Source: Scatomorpha stercorigallinarum (GTDB taxonomy: Bacteria > Bacillota > Clostridia > Oscillospirales > Oscillospiraceae). Taken from it: 64,000 nt of DNA. The stretch spans positions 1-64,000 of the forward strand of contig CALXGN010000008.1 of NCBI GenBank assembly GCA_944387865.1. The letters run 5' to 3'. Made by a program: the position numbers and the translations under genes. Position 1 is the first letter of the stretch, and every line of letters starts with the position of its first letter. Positions 27,175 through 35,866 of this stretch are shown here, piece by piece. The notes beneath the pieces are model-generated. The model was not told the DNA's origin. It worked only from the letters and a program-made list of their open reading frames with translations, and searched no databases.

Positions 27175-28341
27175 TCAGCCCCTCAGCTCCAGTAGCTTCT
27201 GCTTGAGCTCGCCCTCGATGCGGCCCAGCTCGGCCTCCGCCTCCGCGCGCTTTTTCGCGCCGTCGGCCTGTATCTGGCGCACTTCCTCAAGCGTGGCGAT
27301 GAGCTCCTGATTGGTCTTTTGCAGCGTTTCGATGTCCACGATGCCGCGTTCGCTCTCGCGCGCGATGTCCACGCTGCCCTGGTGCAGCTTTTCGGCGTTG
27401 GCGCGCAGCAGGCGGTTGGTGACGTCGTTCACCTCGCGCTGGGCTTCCATGGCCTGCTGAGAGTGGTGCAGCGTGAGCGCGAGCACCATCTGGCTCTTCC
27501 AGAGGGGGATGGTGTTGACGATGGAGGAGCGTATCTTTTCGCTCATGACGGCGTCGTTGGACTGTATCATGCGTATCTGCGGCGCCATCTGCACGGAGAT
27601 CATGCGCGTCAGCTCAAGGTCGTGCAGCTTTTTCTCAAAGCGGCCGATCATGTTGGCGAGGTCGTTGGCCGCCTGCGCGTCCTCCGGCAGGCCGCTCTGC
27701 TGGGCCTTCAGCTGGGCTTCGGGAAGGTCCTTTTCGCGCAGCTCGGAGCAGCGCAGCTTGCCGGCCACGATGTACATCGTCAGCTCCTTGTAGTACTGCT
27801 GGTTGCGCTCATAGAGCTTGTCCATCATGGCGATGTCCTTCATCAGCGTCAGCTCGTGCTTTTCCAGTTCGGCCGTGATCTTGTCGACGTTCTCCTCGGC
27901 CTTGTCGTACTGGGCCTTGAGCGAAGCGATGTTCTGCCGCGCTTTTTTGAAGAGGCCCATGAAGCCCTTTTTCTCCTCGGCCTCCTCAAAATCCAGCCCC
28001 TGCAGCTCGATGACCAGGTCGGAGAGCTCCTGGCCGATCTCGCCCATGTCCTTGGTGCGCACTTTGCCCAGGGCGGCGTCCGAAAAATCGGCGACGTTCT
28101 TCTGCGCGGCGGAGCCGTAGTTCAGTATCTGCTCGGCGTTGGTGACGTCGATCTGCTTGGCAAACTCGCGCACGGCGGCCTGCTCGGCGGGGGAGAGGCG
28201 GTCGATATCCAGCTTTTCCGCGGGGGCCTCGGGCTTTTTCTCCGCCGGGAGCGCGGCCTCCGGCGCGGCGGAGACCGCCGTCGCTGCCGCAGCGTTGGGG
28301 TCGAGCGTAAGGGTGGGGATGAATTCTTTGTTCTCGTCCAT
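27175..28341 (-). CDS. TelA-family toxic anion resistance protein
   Basis: A 388-residue TelA/KlaA-family protein (YceH of Bacillus). After an Ala/Pro/Glu-rich leader (1-45) the sequence is nearly all helix with coiled-coil character; family stretches include MGLFKKARQNIASL and MISVQMAPQIRMIQ, then IVNTIPLWKSQMVLAL. Members are linked to tellurite and cell-envelope antibiotic tolerance, but the mechanism is unknown. GAAAGGACGAATACAC precedes the ATG. It lies between the XpaC and LemA-like genes. Confidence 0.9.
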   Translation of the reverse strand: MDENKEFIPTLTLDPNAAAATAVSAAPEAALPAEKKPEAPAEKLDIDRLSPAEQAAVREFAKQIDVTNAEQILNYGSAAQKNVADFSDAALGKVRTKDMGEIGQELSDLVIELQGLDFEEAEEKKGFMGLFKKARQNIASLKAQYDKAEENVDKITAELEKHELTLMKDIAMMDKLYERNQQYYKELTMYIVAGKLRCSELREKDLPEAQLKAQQSGLPEDAQAANDLANMIGRFEKKLHDLELTRMISVQMAPQIRMIQSNDAVMSEKIRSSIVNTIPLWKSQMVLALTLHHSQQAMEAQREVNDVTNRLLRANAEKLHQGSVDIARESERGIVDIETLQKTNQELIATLEEVRQIQADGAKKRAEAEAELGRIEGELKQKLLELRG

Positions 28342-28357
28342 GTGTATTCGTCCTTTC

Positions 28358-29089
28358 TCAGCCGCGGTCAGCGCCGGAGCGCGCCGCCTTCGTAATCAGG
28401 TCGTCCAGCCCGCCGCCGCCCGTGAGGCCCTCGCGCGCGAGCATCTGGTTCATGACGCTGATGTCGGTCTCGATATCCAGCGCCTGGTTCTCGAACAGGG
28501 AATCGAGCTGCTTTTTGTAGGCCTCGATGGCCGTGTCCAGCATCTCCTCGATGCTCTTCATCGAGCGCGTGAGGTTGTCGCCGGCGATGCCCTGGTCGCT
28601 CATGCGGTCGTAGGCGTTGAGCAGCTTGATGGTGGTGGGCAGGTAGTAGTCAAGGAACTTTCTTATCTGCGGGACGTCAGACTCGTCCTGCACGGCGTCC
28701 TGCACTATTTTGTCCGATATGCGCATGATCTCGTTGATCTTCTTGCGCACCTCGGGGTCTTCTATCGTCGAATAGAGGCGGCCCATCTCCCGCATGGCGA
28801 GCTTGCCGTCGGCGATGATTTTTTCCACCTCCGGGCTGTAACGCGTTTTTTCCTCATCAGGGGCTGGCTCGGTCGGCCTGGCGGACTGCTGCCCGTCCCC
28901 GGACGGGGCGGCCCCGGCGGAGCTTTTGCGCCCCGTGACCGCGGCGGTGGCGATGCCGGCCGCGAGGGAGACGGCGAAGGACAGTATGAGCCAGACGAGC
29001 TCGTAGAGCGGGAAAATGAGCGCGCAGACGAGCCATGCGGCGATAAATGCGTATATGGGGGCGGCGGAGCCGCGCTTTTTCTGTTTCAA
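28358..29089 (-). CDS. XpaC-family membrane protein
   Basis: A 243-residue member of the XpaC (5-bromo-4-chloroindolyl phosphate hydrolysis) family, which is regularly encoded next to telA. Two adjacent hydrophobic segments (about 12-27 and 31-50) anchor it; the rest is a soluble helical domain with FLDYYLPTTIKLLNAYDRM. The name comes from an old assay and does not prove hydrolase activity. The start is TTG 29089, eight bases after GCAGGAGG; an earlier in-frame TTG at 29107 lies before that site. It is first in the four-gene operon. Confidence 0.85.
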   Translation of the reverse strand: MKQKKRGSAAPIYAFIAAWLVCALIFPLYELVWLILSFAVSLAAGIATAAVTGRKSSAGAAPSGDGQQSARPTEPAPDEEKTRYSPEVEKIIADGKLAMREMGRLYSTIEDPEVRKKINEIMRISDKIVQDAVQDESDVPQIRKFLDYYLPTTIKLLNAYDRMSDQGIAGDNLTRSMKSIEEMLDTAIEAYKKQLDSLFENQALDIETDISVMNQMLAREGLTGGGGLDDLITKAARSGADRG

Positions 29090-29121
29090 GGCTGTGACCT
29101 CCTGCAATTTGGCCTACTGGC

Positions 29122-29150
29122 ATTTTATATCTAAAAATATAGTGCGTCAA
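29122..29150 (-). promoter_or_regulatory. Sigma-A promoter of the XpaC-TelA-LemA-TPM operon
   Basis: Minus-strand TTGACG (29145-29150), 17-base spacer, TAAAAT (29122-29127). It is back-to-back with the rpe promoter. Confidence 0.75.
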
Positions 29151-29165
29151 GAAAAACTAAAACTA

Positions 29166-29194
29166 TTGCATGAAAAGCTGCGCGGATGTATAAT
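29166..29194 (+). promoter_or_regulatory. Sigma-A promoter of rpe-recR
   Basis: TTGCAT (29166-29171), 17-base spacer, TATAAT (29189-29194), about 60 bases before rpe. Confidence 0.85.
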
Positions 29195-29254
29195 AAACTG
29201 ATTAGGTGTCATTCACAGACCGGCCGCATCCGGCCGCAACGCAGGAGGAGCAAG

Positions 29255-29929
29255 ATGGTAAAGATCGCCCCGTCCATACTTTCCGCTGATTTTGGCCGGC
29301 TCGCCGCCGAGGTCGAGGAGGCAAAGGCCGCCGGCGCCGATTATATACACGTAGACGTGATGGACGGGCTTTTTGTGCCCAACATCTCCATCGGCATCCC
29401 CGTCGTCAAAAGCCTGCGCGCGGAAACGGACATGTTCCTTGACGTACACCTGATGATCGACCGCCCGCACCGCTATGTGGGCGCGTTCTGCGACGCGGGG
29501 GCCGACCTTGTCTGCTTCCACGCGGAGGCCGACGAGCCGCAGGATATACTCGCGGCCATAGAGGAGGTCAGGGGCCGGGGGAAGAAATGCGCCCTGGCCA
29601 TCAAGCCGCTGACGCCGGCCACCGTGCTGCTGCCCTATATCAGCGAGCTGGACATGGCGCTGGTGATGACGGTGGAGCCCGGCTTCGGCGGGCAGAGCTT
29701 CATGTCCGCCCAGCTGCCCAAGATACGCGGGCTGCGCGCGCTTGTCGAGCAGATGAACCCGGCGTGCGAGATAGAGGTGGACGGAGGCATAGACCCGTCC
29801 ACGGCCCCGCTGGTGGTGGACGCCGGGGCCAATGTGCTCGTCGCCGGCAGCGCCGTGTTCGGCAGGGGCGACAGGGCGGAGGCTGTGCGCGAGCTGCGCA
29901 TGGCGGCGGACGTGAAGGCAGATCTTTGA
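29255..29929 (+). CDS. rpe: Ribulose-phosphate 3-epimerase
   Basis: This TIM-barrel enzyme interconverts ribulose-5-phosphate and xylulose-5-phosphate in the pentose phosphate pathway. Motifs seen are APSILSADF, YIHVDVMDGLFVPN, VHLMIDRP, MTVEPGFGGQSF and EVDGGID. Length, 224 residues, is typical. CAGGAGGAG places the start at ATG 29255, not at earlier in-frame codons. recR follows 16 bases later. Confidence 0.97.
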   Translation: MVKIAPSILSADFGRLAAEVEEAKAAGADYIHVDVMDGLFVPNISIGIPVVKSLRAETDMFLDVHLMIDRPHRYVGAFCDAGADLVCFHAEADEPQDILAAIEEVRGRGKKCALAIKPLTPATVLLPYISELDMALVMTVEPGFGGQSFMSAQLPKIRGLRALVEQMNPACEIEVDGGIDPSTAPLVVDAGANVLVAGSAVFGRGDRAEAVRELRMAADVKADL

Positions 29930-29945
29930 GACAGAGGTAGACGAG

Positions 29946-30545
29946 ATGTCATTTTTTCCCGCAGCGCTGGAGACGCTGATAGAAAAGTTCGCAATGCTCC
30001 CCGGGATAGGCCGCAAGAGCGCACAGCGCCTGGCCTTTTTCGTGCTCTCACTGCCGGAGGGGGAGGCGGAGAGCTTTGCTGCCGCCATATTGGACGCGCG
30101 CGGCAGCGTACACTGCTGCTCCGTGTGCCAGAATCTGACGGATTCGGACGTCTGCCCCATCTGTTCCAGCGACAGGCGCGACAGGGGCGTCATCTGCGTG
30201 GTGGCGGAGCCGCGGGACGTGGCCTCCTTTGAGCGCGGCAGGGAGTACAACGGCGTCTATCACGTGCTGCACGGCGTGCTCTCGCCCATGAACCACGTGG
30301 GCCCGGACGACCTGCGCATCTCCGAGCTGGTCTCGCGCGTGGCCGCCGGCGGGGTGGAGGAGGTCATCATGGCCCTCAACCCGGACACGGAGGGGGAGAC
30401 GACCTCCATGTACATCTCCCGCCTGCTCAAGCCCTTCGGCGTCAAAGTGACGCGCCTGGCCTACGGCATCCCCGTGGGCTCCAACCTGGAATTTGCGGAC
30501 GACGCCACGCTCAGCCGCGCGCTGGAAGGGCGCGTGGAGATGTAG
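29946..30545 (+). CDS. recR: Recombination mediator RecR
   Basis: RecR works with RecO and RecF to load RecA at gaps. The 199 residues show the helix-hairpin-helix (LPGIGRKSAQRLAF), the four-cysteine zinc finger CCSVCQNLTDSDVCPICSS, and a Toprim domain with VVAEPRDVASFE and MALNPDTEGE. Length is the family standard. In many Firmicutes recR follows dnaX and a YbaB gene; here it follows rpe instead. Confidence 0.97.
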   Translation: MSFFPAALETLIEKFAMLPGIGRKSAQRLAFFVLSLPEGEAESFAAAILDARGSVHCCSVCQNLTDSDVCPICSSDRRDRGVICVVAEPRDVASFERGREYNGVYHVLHGVLSPMNHVGPDDLRISELVSRVAAGGVEEVIMALNPDTEGETTSMYISRLLKPFGVKVTRLAYGIPVGSNLEFADDATLSRALEGRVEM

Positions 30546-30568
30546 GCATATTTTCTGTCCTCAGCGGT

Positions 30569-30574
30569 TATAAT
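30569..30574 (+). promoter_or_regulatory. Possible -10 box before the RNase J gene
   Basis: A consensus TATAAT lies 50 bases before the RNase J start, but no acceptable -35 is found at the right distance. Confidence 0.35.
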
Positions 30575-30623
30575 GCAGGATAACCGTCGTACATACATAA
30601 AGAACTGAGATAAGGAGTACTAT

Positions 30624-32282
30624 ATGGCAAAACTGAAGATCATCCCGCTCGGCGGCCTCGGTGAGATCGGCAAGAACCTCACCGTGTACGAATACGGGCA
30701 GGACATCGTCATCGTTGACTGCGGCCTCGGTTTCCCCGACGAGGAGCTCTACGGCGTCGATGTCGTCATCCCGGACGTCACCTACCTGCGGCAGAACGCC
30801 GACCGCATAAGGGGCATGGTGATAACCCACGGCCACGAGGACCACATCGGGGCCATACCTTATGTCCTGAGGGAGCTCGACATACCTATTTACGCGACGC
30901 AGCTCACCGCGGGCATAATCGAGCTCAAGCTCGAGGAATTTGACCTGCTGTACAACACGCAGATATTCACCAAGAAGGCGGGGGATAAATTCCGCCTCGG
31001 CTGCTTTGAGATCGAGTTCATCCACGTCAACCACTCCATAGCGGACTCCGTCGCCCTCGCCATCAGGACGCCTGTGGGCACCGTTATCCACATGGGCGAC
31101 TTCAAGATCGACCTCACGCCCATCCAGGGCGAGATGATAGACCTCGTGCGCCTGGGCCAGCTGGGCCGCCAGGGCGTGCTCGCATTGCTCTCCGACTCCA
31201 CGAACGTGGAGCGGCCGGGCCACTCGGATTCCGAGCGCATGGTGGCCGCCAAGTTCGACGAGCTCTTCAAGGACTGCGACAAGCGCATAATCGTCACGAC
31301 CTTCGCATCTAACGTGCAGCGCATGCAGCAGATCGTCAACAGCGCCGCCAAGTATAAGCGCAAAGTGGCCGTCACCGGGCGCAGCATGGAGAACATGATG
31401 AAGGTCGCCATGACGCTCGGCTATCTCGACGTGCCGGACGGCGTGCTCATGGACCTGACGCAGATAAAGAGCCAGCCCAAGGAGCGGACGGTCATCCTCT
31501 CCACCGGCAGCCAGGGCGAAAATATGTCCGCGCTCTACCGGATGGCTTTCAACGAGCACAAGCAGATAAATATCGACGCCGGCGACCGCGTCATCATCTC
31601 CGCCTCGGCTATCCCCGGCAACGAGACGACCATCTCGCGCGTCATCGACGAGCTCTTCCACAAGTGCGCGGAGGTCATATACGACCGCCGGCTGGGGCTG
31701 CACGTCTCCGGCCACGCCTGCCAGGAGGAGCAGAAGATGATACTCGCCCTGGTGAAGCCGAAATTCTTCATCCCCATCCACGGCGAGTACCGCATGCTCT
31801 GCAAGCACCGCGACCTGGCCTATATGATGGGCGTGGAAAAGAACAACGTCGTCATCGCCGAGAACGGCTCCGTCATCGAGCTAAGCCGCAAGAGCATCAA
31901 GCTGGCCGAAAACGGCGTGCAGGCCGGGCGCGTGCTGGTGGACGGCGCGGGCGTGGGCGACGTGGGCAGCGTGGTGCTGCGCGACCGCAAGCACCTGGCC
32001 GAGGACGGCGTCATCGTGGTGGCCCTCACGCTCTCCGACGAGGACCGCTCGCTGCTCGCCGGGCCGGAGATCGTCACGCGCGGCTTTGTCTATGAGCGGG
32101 AGGCCGACGCCCTCATCGACGAGATGAAGCGCGTCGTGCACGAGAGCCTGGCAAGCTGCCGGCACCAGCGCATCTCGGACTACCAGGCCATCAAGAACAA
32201 GATCCGCACCAACCTCACGGGCTATCTCTACAAGGCCACGCGCCGCAGCCCGATGATACTGCCGGTGATAAACGAGGTCTGA
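30624..32282 (+). CDS. rnj: Ribonuclease J
   Basis: RNase J is the beta-CASP metallo-beta-lactamase nuclease that processes rRNA and degrades mRNA in Firmicutes. The 552 residues contain the metal motif THGHEDHIGAIPY, the DFKIDLTP segment, SDSTNVERPGHSDSE and the beta-CASP motifs, plus HGEYRML near residue 390. TAAGGAG precedes the ATG. Whether it is J1 or J2 type cannot be decided here. The dipeptidase gene starts 13 bases later. Confidence 0.95.
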   Translation: MAKLKIIPLGGLGEIGKNLTVYEYGQDIVIVDCGLGFPDEELYGVDVVIPDVTYLRQNADRIRGMVITHGHEDHIGAIPYVLRELDIPIYATQLTAGIIELKLEEFDLLYNTQIFTKKAGDKFRLGCFEIEFIHVNHSIADSVALAIRTPVGTVIHMGDFKIDLTPIQGEMIDLVRLGQLGRQGVLALLSDSTNVERPGHSDSERMVAAKFDELFKDCDKRIIVTTFASNVQRMQQIVNSAAKYKRKVAVTGRSMENMMKVAMTLGYLDVPDGVLMDLTQIKSQPKERTVILSTGSQGENMSALYRMAFNEHKQINIDAGDRVIISASAIPGNETTISRVIDELFHKCAEVIYDRRLGLHVSGHACQEEQKMILALVKPKFFIPIHGEYRMLCKHRDLAYMMGVEKNNVVIAENGSVIELSRKSIKLAENGVQAGRVLVDGAGVGDVGSVVLRDRKHLAEDGVIVVALTLSDEDRSLLAGPEIVTRGFVYEREADALIDEMKRVVHESLASCRHQRISDYQAIKNKIRTNLTGYLYKATRRSPMILPVINEV

Positions 32283-32294
32283 CGGGAGGAAACG

Positions 32295-33203
32295 TTGGGC
32301 ATACCCTATTTTGACGCGCACTGCGACACGCTCAGCGTGCTGCACAGCCGCGGGGCCGAATGGTCGCTGGGTGCCAACGCCGCGCAGGTGGATATCGACC
32401 GCCTGTCGGCATATTCCCCGGCGGCGCAGGTGTTCGCCATCTGGGGCGGGCACTATGAGGAAAAGCTCGCGCTGCTGCGCCGCGGCCTGGCGCGCGACGG
32501 CCGGGCCGTCCTCTGCCGCACGGCGGAGGAGGTGCGCAAGGCGAATGCCGCCGGCAAAGTGGCCGCCCTGCTCTCCGTGGAGGGTGCGGAAATACTCGGC
32601 TGCTCCATAGAACGGATGCGCGAAGCGCGCGAGCGGGACGGGCTGGCGATGATAAACCTCTGCTGGAACAGCGACAACGCCCTGTGCGGGGCGGCGATGG
32701 ACAGCGGGAGCGGCCTGACTGACGCCGGGAGGGCGTTCGTGCGCGCGGCGCAGGACGCCGGCGTGGCGGTGGACCTCTCGCACGCCTCGGAGCGCACGTT
32801 CTGGGACGTGCTGGAAACGGCGCAAAAACCCGTGATCGCCAGCCACTCGAACGCGGCTGCGCTTTCAAGCGAATTCCCGCGCAACCTGACCGATGAGCAG
32901 TTCGCCGCGCTGGTGAAGTGCGGCGGCGGGGCCGGGCTCAACCTCTGCGCCGGCTTCATCGGCCTGGGGCGGGACATTGGCGCCTGCTGCGCGCACATCG
33001 AACATTTCCTCGCCCTGGGCGGGGAAAAGAGCCTGTTCCTGGGCACGGACTTCGACGGCATCGCCGCCGTGCCGCGCGGCCTCTATGGCGTACAGGACAT
33101 GTGGAAGCTCTATGAGGCGCTGCTGGAGCGCGGGCACAGCGAGGAGCTCGTGCAGGATATTTTTTACGGTGATCTCCTGAGGATACTGGGGAGGACGGCA
33201 TGA
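32295..33203 (+). CDS. Membrane-dipeptidase-family (M19) peptidase
   Basis: A zinc dipeptidase of the renal dipeptidase type, 302 residues. The metal ligands are visible as FDAHCDTL near the start, a bridging glutamate in SVEGAE, VDLSHASE, and ASHSNA; the closing GTDFDGI is also conserved. The start is a TTG at 32295 after GGGAGGA. No signal peptide is present, so it is cytoplasmic despite the family name. It overlaps the next gene by four bases. Substrate is probably a small dipeptide, possibly with a D-residue. Confidence 0.9.
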   Translation: MGIPYFDAHCDTLSVLHSRGAEWSLGANAAQVDIDRLSAYSPAAQVFAIWGGHYEEKLALLRRGLARDGRAVLCRTAEEVRKANAAGKVAALLSVEGAEILGCSIERMREARERDGLAMINLCWNSDNALCGAAMDSGSGLTDAGRAFVRAAQDAGVAVDLSHASERTFWDVLETAQKPVIASHSNAAALSSEFPRNLTDEQFAALVKCGGGAGLNLCAGFIGLGRDIGACCAHIEHFLALGGEKSLFLGTDFDGIAAVPRGLYGVQDMWKLYEALLERGHSEELVQDIFYGDLLRILGRTA

Positions 33204-33532
33204 ACATACAGATATTTGGCCGCAACAAGTGTTTCGATACAAAAAAAGCCGAGCGCTATTTCAAAGAGCGGCGGATAAAATACCAGCTCATCGACCTGCC
33301 GCGCTTCGGCATGAGCCGCCGGGAGCTGGAGAGCGTCCGGGCGGCGGTGGGGCTCGACGCCCTGATAGACGAAAAGGCCCCGGATTGCGACCTGATTAAA
33401 TACATGGCATCGGACGCCGACCGGTTCGAGCGCCTGCTTGAATACCCGGACAATATCCGCACGCCGGTGGTGCGTAACGGCCGCCAGGCCACTGTGGGCT
33501 TTCAGCCGGAGGTCTGGAAATCCTGGGAGTGA
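33200..33532 (+). CDS. ArsC/Spx-family thioredoxin-fold protein
   Basis: A 110-residue protein of the ArsC/Spx/YffB group. It begins IQIFGRNKCFDTKKAERYF, with one cysteine in the active-site loop, and ends with the strand TPVVRNGRQATVGFQPEVW. It lacks the CXXC pair of Spx, so it is more like YffB-type or reductase-like members than a transcription regulator. The ATG overlaps the dipeptidase stop (ATGA). Its target is unknown. Confidence 0.82.
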   Translation: MNIQIFGRNKCFDTKKAERYFKERRIKYQLIDLPRFGMSRRELESVRAAVGLDALIDEKAPDCDLIKYMASDADRFERLLEYPDNIRTPVVRNGRQATVGFQPEVWKSWE

Positions 33533-33566
33533 GCGGAACAAAACGCTTTATTTTCCCGTGCGGATA

Positions 33567-33575
33567 TGCTATACT
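33567..33575 (+). promoter_or_regulatory. Extended -10 promoter before asp23
   Basis: TGCTATACT is an extended -10 element; the -35 position holds only TTTATT. It lies 31 bases before the asp23 start and probably drives the long nusB-ispA run. Confidence 0.6.
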
Positions 33576-33605
33576 GTATTGCCACAACGCAAAGGAGGGC
33601 TCATT

Positions 33606-33968
33606 ATGGGCGAGAACTACATCACCTGCCAGGCCGAAAAGGGCAGCATCAACATATCTGAGGACGTGCTCCTCTCCATGGTGCGCGCTGTGATCAACGA
33701 GATCGACGGCGTGGCCTCCATCGTCAACAACGCCGGCACCGAGCTGGCCGAGCTGCTGGGCATCAAGTCCGCCTCCAAGGGCGTGAAGGTGCAGATCAAC
33801 GACGGCGTCATCACCGTGGACGCCATCATCATGGTGCGCTACGGCTGCAACGTCGTCAGCGTGGCCAGGGAAGTGCAGGACAAGGTGACCTCCGCCGTCG
33901 AGTCCATGACCGGCATGGGCAGCCCGGTGGTGAATGTCCACGTTTCCGGCGTGGCTTTTGACAAATGA
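33606..33968 (+). CDS. Asp23/Gls24 family envelope-stress protein
   Basis: A 120-residue Asp23/DUF322 protein (YqhY of Bacillus). The core stretch ISEDVLLSMVRAVINEIDGV and the later VDAIIMVRYGCNVVSVAREV are family hallmarks. YqhY lies next to accBC and nusB in Bacillus and is linked to fatty-acid or envelope homeostasis. Here acc genes are absent but nusB follows directly with an ATGA overlap. AAAGGAGGG precedes the ATG. Confidence 0.92.
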   Translation: MGENYITCQAEKGSINISEDVLLSMVRAVINEIDGVASIVNNAGTELAELLGIKSASKGVKVQINDGVITVDAIIMVRYGCNVVSVAREVQDKVTSAVESMTGMGSPVVNVHVSGVAFDK

Positions 33969-34420
33969 CCAGGACAAAGGCGCGCGAGCTGGCCGTAAGG
34001 CTCATTTACGCCCAGGGGGCGTCGGACGAGGACGCCGGAGAGGTCCTCGACGGATTCTTCGATGAAGAGCACTTTGCCTCCCTGGCCGGGGAGGACGAGC
34101 TCTTTGCCTCTGCGCCGGACGAAGCGCAGAGGGCGTACATACAGCGCCTGGTCTCCGCCTGCGCGGAGCACCGGGACGAGCTGGACAACATCATCGCCCG
34201 CTATTCCGAGGGCTGGCGGCCGGAGCGCATCTCGCGCACGGCGGCTGCCCTGCTTCGCTGCGCCCTGGCGGAGATCGCGTTCCTCAAGGACGAGGACGTG
34301 ACGCCCGCCGTGGCCATCAACGAGGCTGTGGAGCTTGCAAAGTCCTATGAGGAGCCGGAAACGGTGGCCTTTATCAACGGCGTGCTGGGCGGATATATGC
34401 GCGGCGAGGGCGCGAAGTGA
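33965..34420 (+). CDS. nusB: Transcription antitermination factor NusB
   Basis: NusB binds the boxA RNA with NusE/S10 and supports rRNA transcription. The all-helical 151-residue product begins TRTKARELAVRLIYAQ and ends with NEAVELAKSYEEPETVAFIN and GVLGGYM, the family signature. It is slightly longer than average through an acidic middle. Start and stop both overlap the neighbouring genes, so it is translationally coupled to asp23 and xseA. Confidence 0.95.
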   Translation: MTRTKARELAVRLIYAQGASDEDAGEVLDGFFDEEHFASLAGEDELFASAPDEAQRAYIQRLVSACAEHRDELDNIIARYSEGWRPERISRTAAALLRCALAEIAFLKDEDVTPAVAINEAVELAKSYEEPETVAFINGVLGGYMRGEGAK

Positions 34421-35655
34421 ACCGCGCCGAGCCCGTAAGCGTATCGGAGCTCAACGCGCACATCAAGCTACTGGTGGACTCCGACCCCGCGCTCGGCTCT
34501 GTGGCCGTGCGCGGGGAGCTTTCAAATTATAAGATATACCCCTCCGGCCACCACTATTTCACGCTGAAGGACCAGGATTCGAGCCTGCGCTGCGTGATGT
34601 TCCGCAGCTCGGCGTCCCGCCTGCGCTTCCGGCCGGAGAACGGCATGTCCGCAACGGCCATCGGGCGCGTTTCCGTCTATCCGCGCGACGGGGCCTACCA
34701 GCTCTACTGCGACGAGCTGCTGCCCGGCGGCGCGGGCGACCTGCAGGCGGCTTTCGAGGAACTGAAGGCAAAGCTGGAGCGCGAAGGGCTGTTTGACAGG
34801 GCGCACAAAAAGCCCATACCGCGCTATCCTGAGCGCGTGGCGGTCGTCACCAGCGAAGCGGGAGCGGCCGTGCACGACATCATCCGCGTGCTGCGCAAGC
34901 GCTGGCCGCTGGCCAAGGTCCTGCTGCTGCCAGTGCGCGTACAGGGTGTGGAGGCCCCGCCGGAGATCGCGGGGGCCATACGCTACGCCAGCCGGCACGG
35001 CCTGGCCGATGTGCTCATCGCCGGGCGCGGCGGCGGCTCCATGGAGGACCTCTGGGCCTTCAACGACGAGCGCGTGGCGCGGGCCATCTATGACTGCGAG
35101 ATACCGGTGATATCCGCCGTGGGGCACGAGCCGGACGTGACGATAGCCGACTACGTGGCCGACCTGCGGGCGGCTACGCCCTCGAACGCCGCGGAGCTGG
35201 CCGCGCCGGACAGCGCCGAGCTGCGCGAGGCCATCGCCTCCGCCGGGGCGCGGCTCTATCAGGCGGTGATGAAGCAGATAAAGTCTCGGCGGACGGCGCT
35301 GGACGACCTCGCCTCCCGGCGCGTGATGCAGAGCCCCACCGGCTTCATCGACCAGCGGCGGCTGGAGCTGGACTCCGTGCGCCTGCGTTTGGACGCGGCG
35401 GCAGAGCGCAGGATCTCCGCTTCCCGCGCGCAGTATGCCGCCCTGGCGGCCAAGCTCGACGCCATGAGCCCGCTGAAGGTGCTGGGGCGGGGATATTCGA
35501 TAGCCCTCAACGGCGAGGGAAGGGCCCTGCGCGGCGCTTCCGAGCTCGCGGCGGGCGACAAGATACGCCTGCTCCTCGCGCGGGGAGAGGCAGAATGCAC
35601 AGTGGACAGCGTCAAAGGAGACACAGATGGCACAGAAAAAGCAGCAGAGCTTTGA
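34417..35655 (+). CDS. xseA: Exodeoxyribonuclease VII large subunit
   Basis: XseA is the catalytic subunit of the single-strand-specific exonuclease VII. The 412 residues open with an OB fold (VSELNAHIKLLVDSDPALG, VRGELSNYKIYPSGHHYFTL) and contain VVTSEAGAAVHDI, the catalytic region GRGGGSMEDLWAFNDE and SAVGHEPDVTIAD. The GTG start overlaps the nusB stop (GTGA). xseB begins before its end, so both subunits are made together. Confidence 0.97.
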   Translation: MNRAEPVSVSELNAHIKLLVDSDPALGSVAVRGELSNYKIYPSGHHYFTLKDQDSSLRCVMFRSSASRLRFRPENGMSATAIGRVSVYPRDGAYQLYCDELLPGGAGDLQAAFEELKAKLEREGLFDRAHKKPIPRYPERVAVVTSEAGAAVHDIIRVLRKRWPLAKVLLLPVRVQGVEAPPEIAGAIRYASRHGLADVLIAGRGGGSMEDLWAFNDERVARAIYDCEIPVISAVGHEPDVTIADYVADLRAATPSNAAELAAPDSAELREAIASAGARLYQAVMKQIKSRRTALDDLASRRVMQSPTGFIDQRRLELDSVRLRLDAAAERRISASRAQYAALAAKLDAMSPLKVLGRGYSIALNGEGRALRGASELAAGDKIRLLLARGEAECTVDSVKGDTDGTEKAAEL

Positions 35656-35866
35656 GAGCAGCCTTGAGCGGCTGGGCGAGATCGTACGCACGCTGGAAAA
35701 GGGCGACGCGCCGCTGGCCGATTCGCTCAAACTCTTTGAAGAGGGGGCCGGGCTGGTCGCAAGCTGCACGAAGGCCCTGGACGAGGCCGAGCAGCGCGTG
35801 GTGAAACTGCGCAAAGGGCCGGACGGGGAGCCGCAGGAGCTGCCCTTCGAGGAGGGGGAAAAATGA
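35627..35866 (+). CDS. xseB: Exodeoxyribonuclease VII small subunit
   Basis: A 79-residue helical protein, SFESSLERLGEIVRTLEKGD followed by LADSLKLFEEGAGLV, the standard XseB pattern that binds XseA. AAAGGAGACACAG precedes the ATG. It overlaps xseA by 29 bases and ispA by four. Confidence 0.95.
   Translation: MAQKKQQSFESSLERLGEIVRTLEKGDAPLADSLKLFEEGAGLVASCTKALDEAEQRVVKLRKGPDGEPQELPFEEGEK

Noticed and set aside
33200..33532. Spx global regulator
   Set aside because: Only one cysteine is present in the loop; Spx needs CXXC for its redox switch, so an ArsC/YffB-like call is safer.
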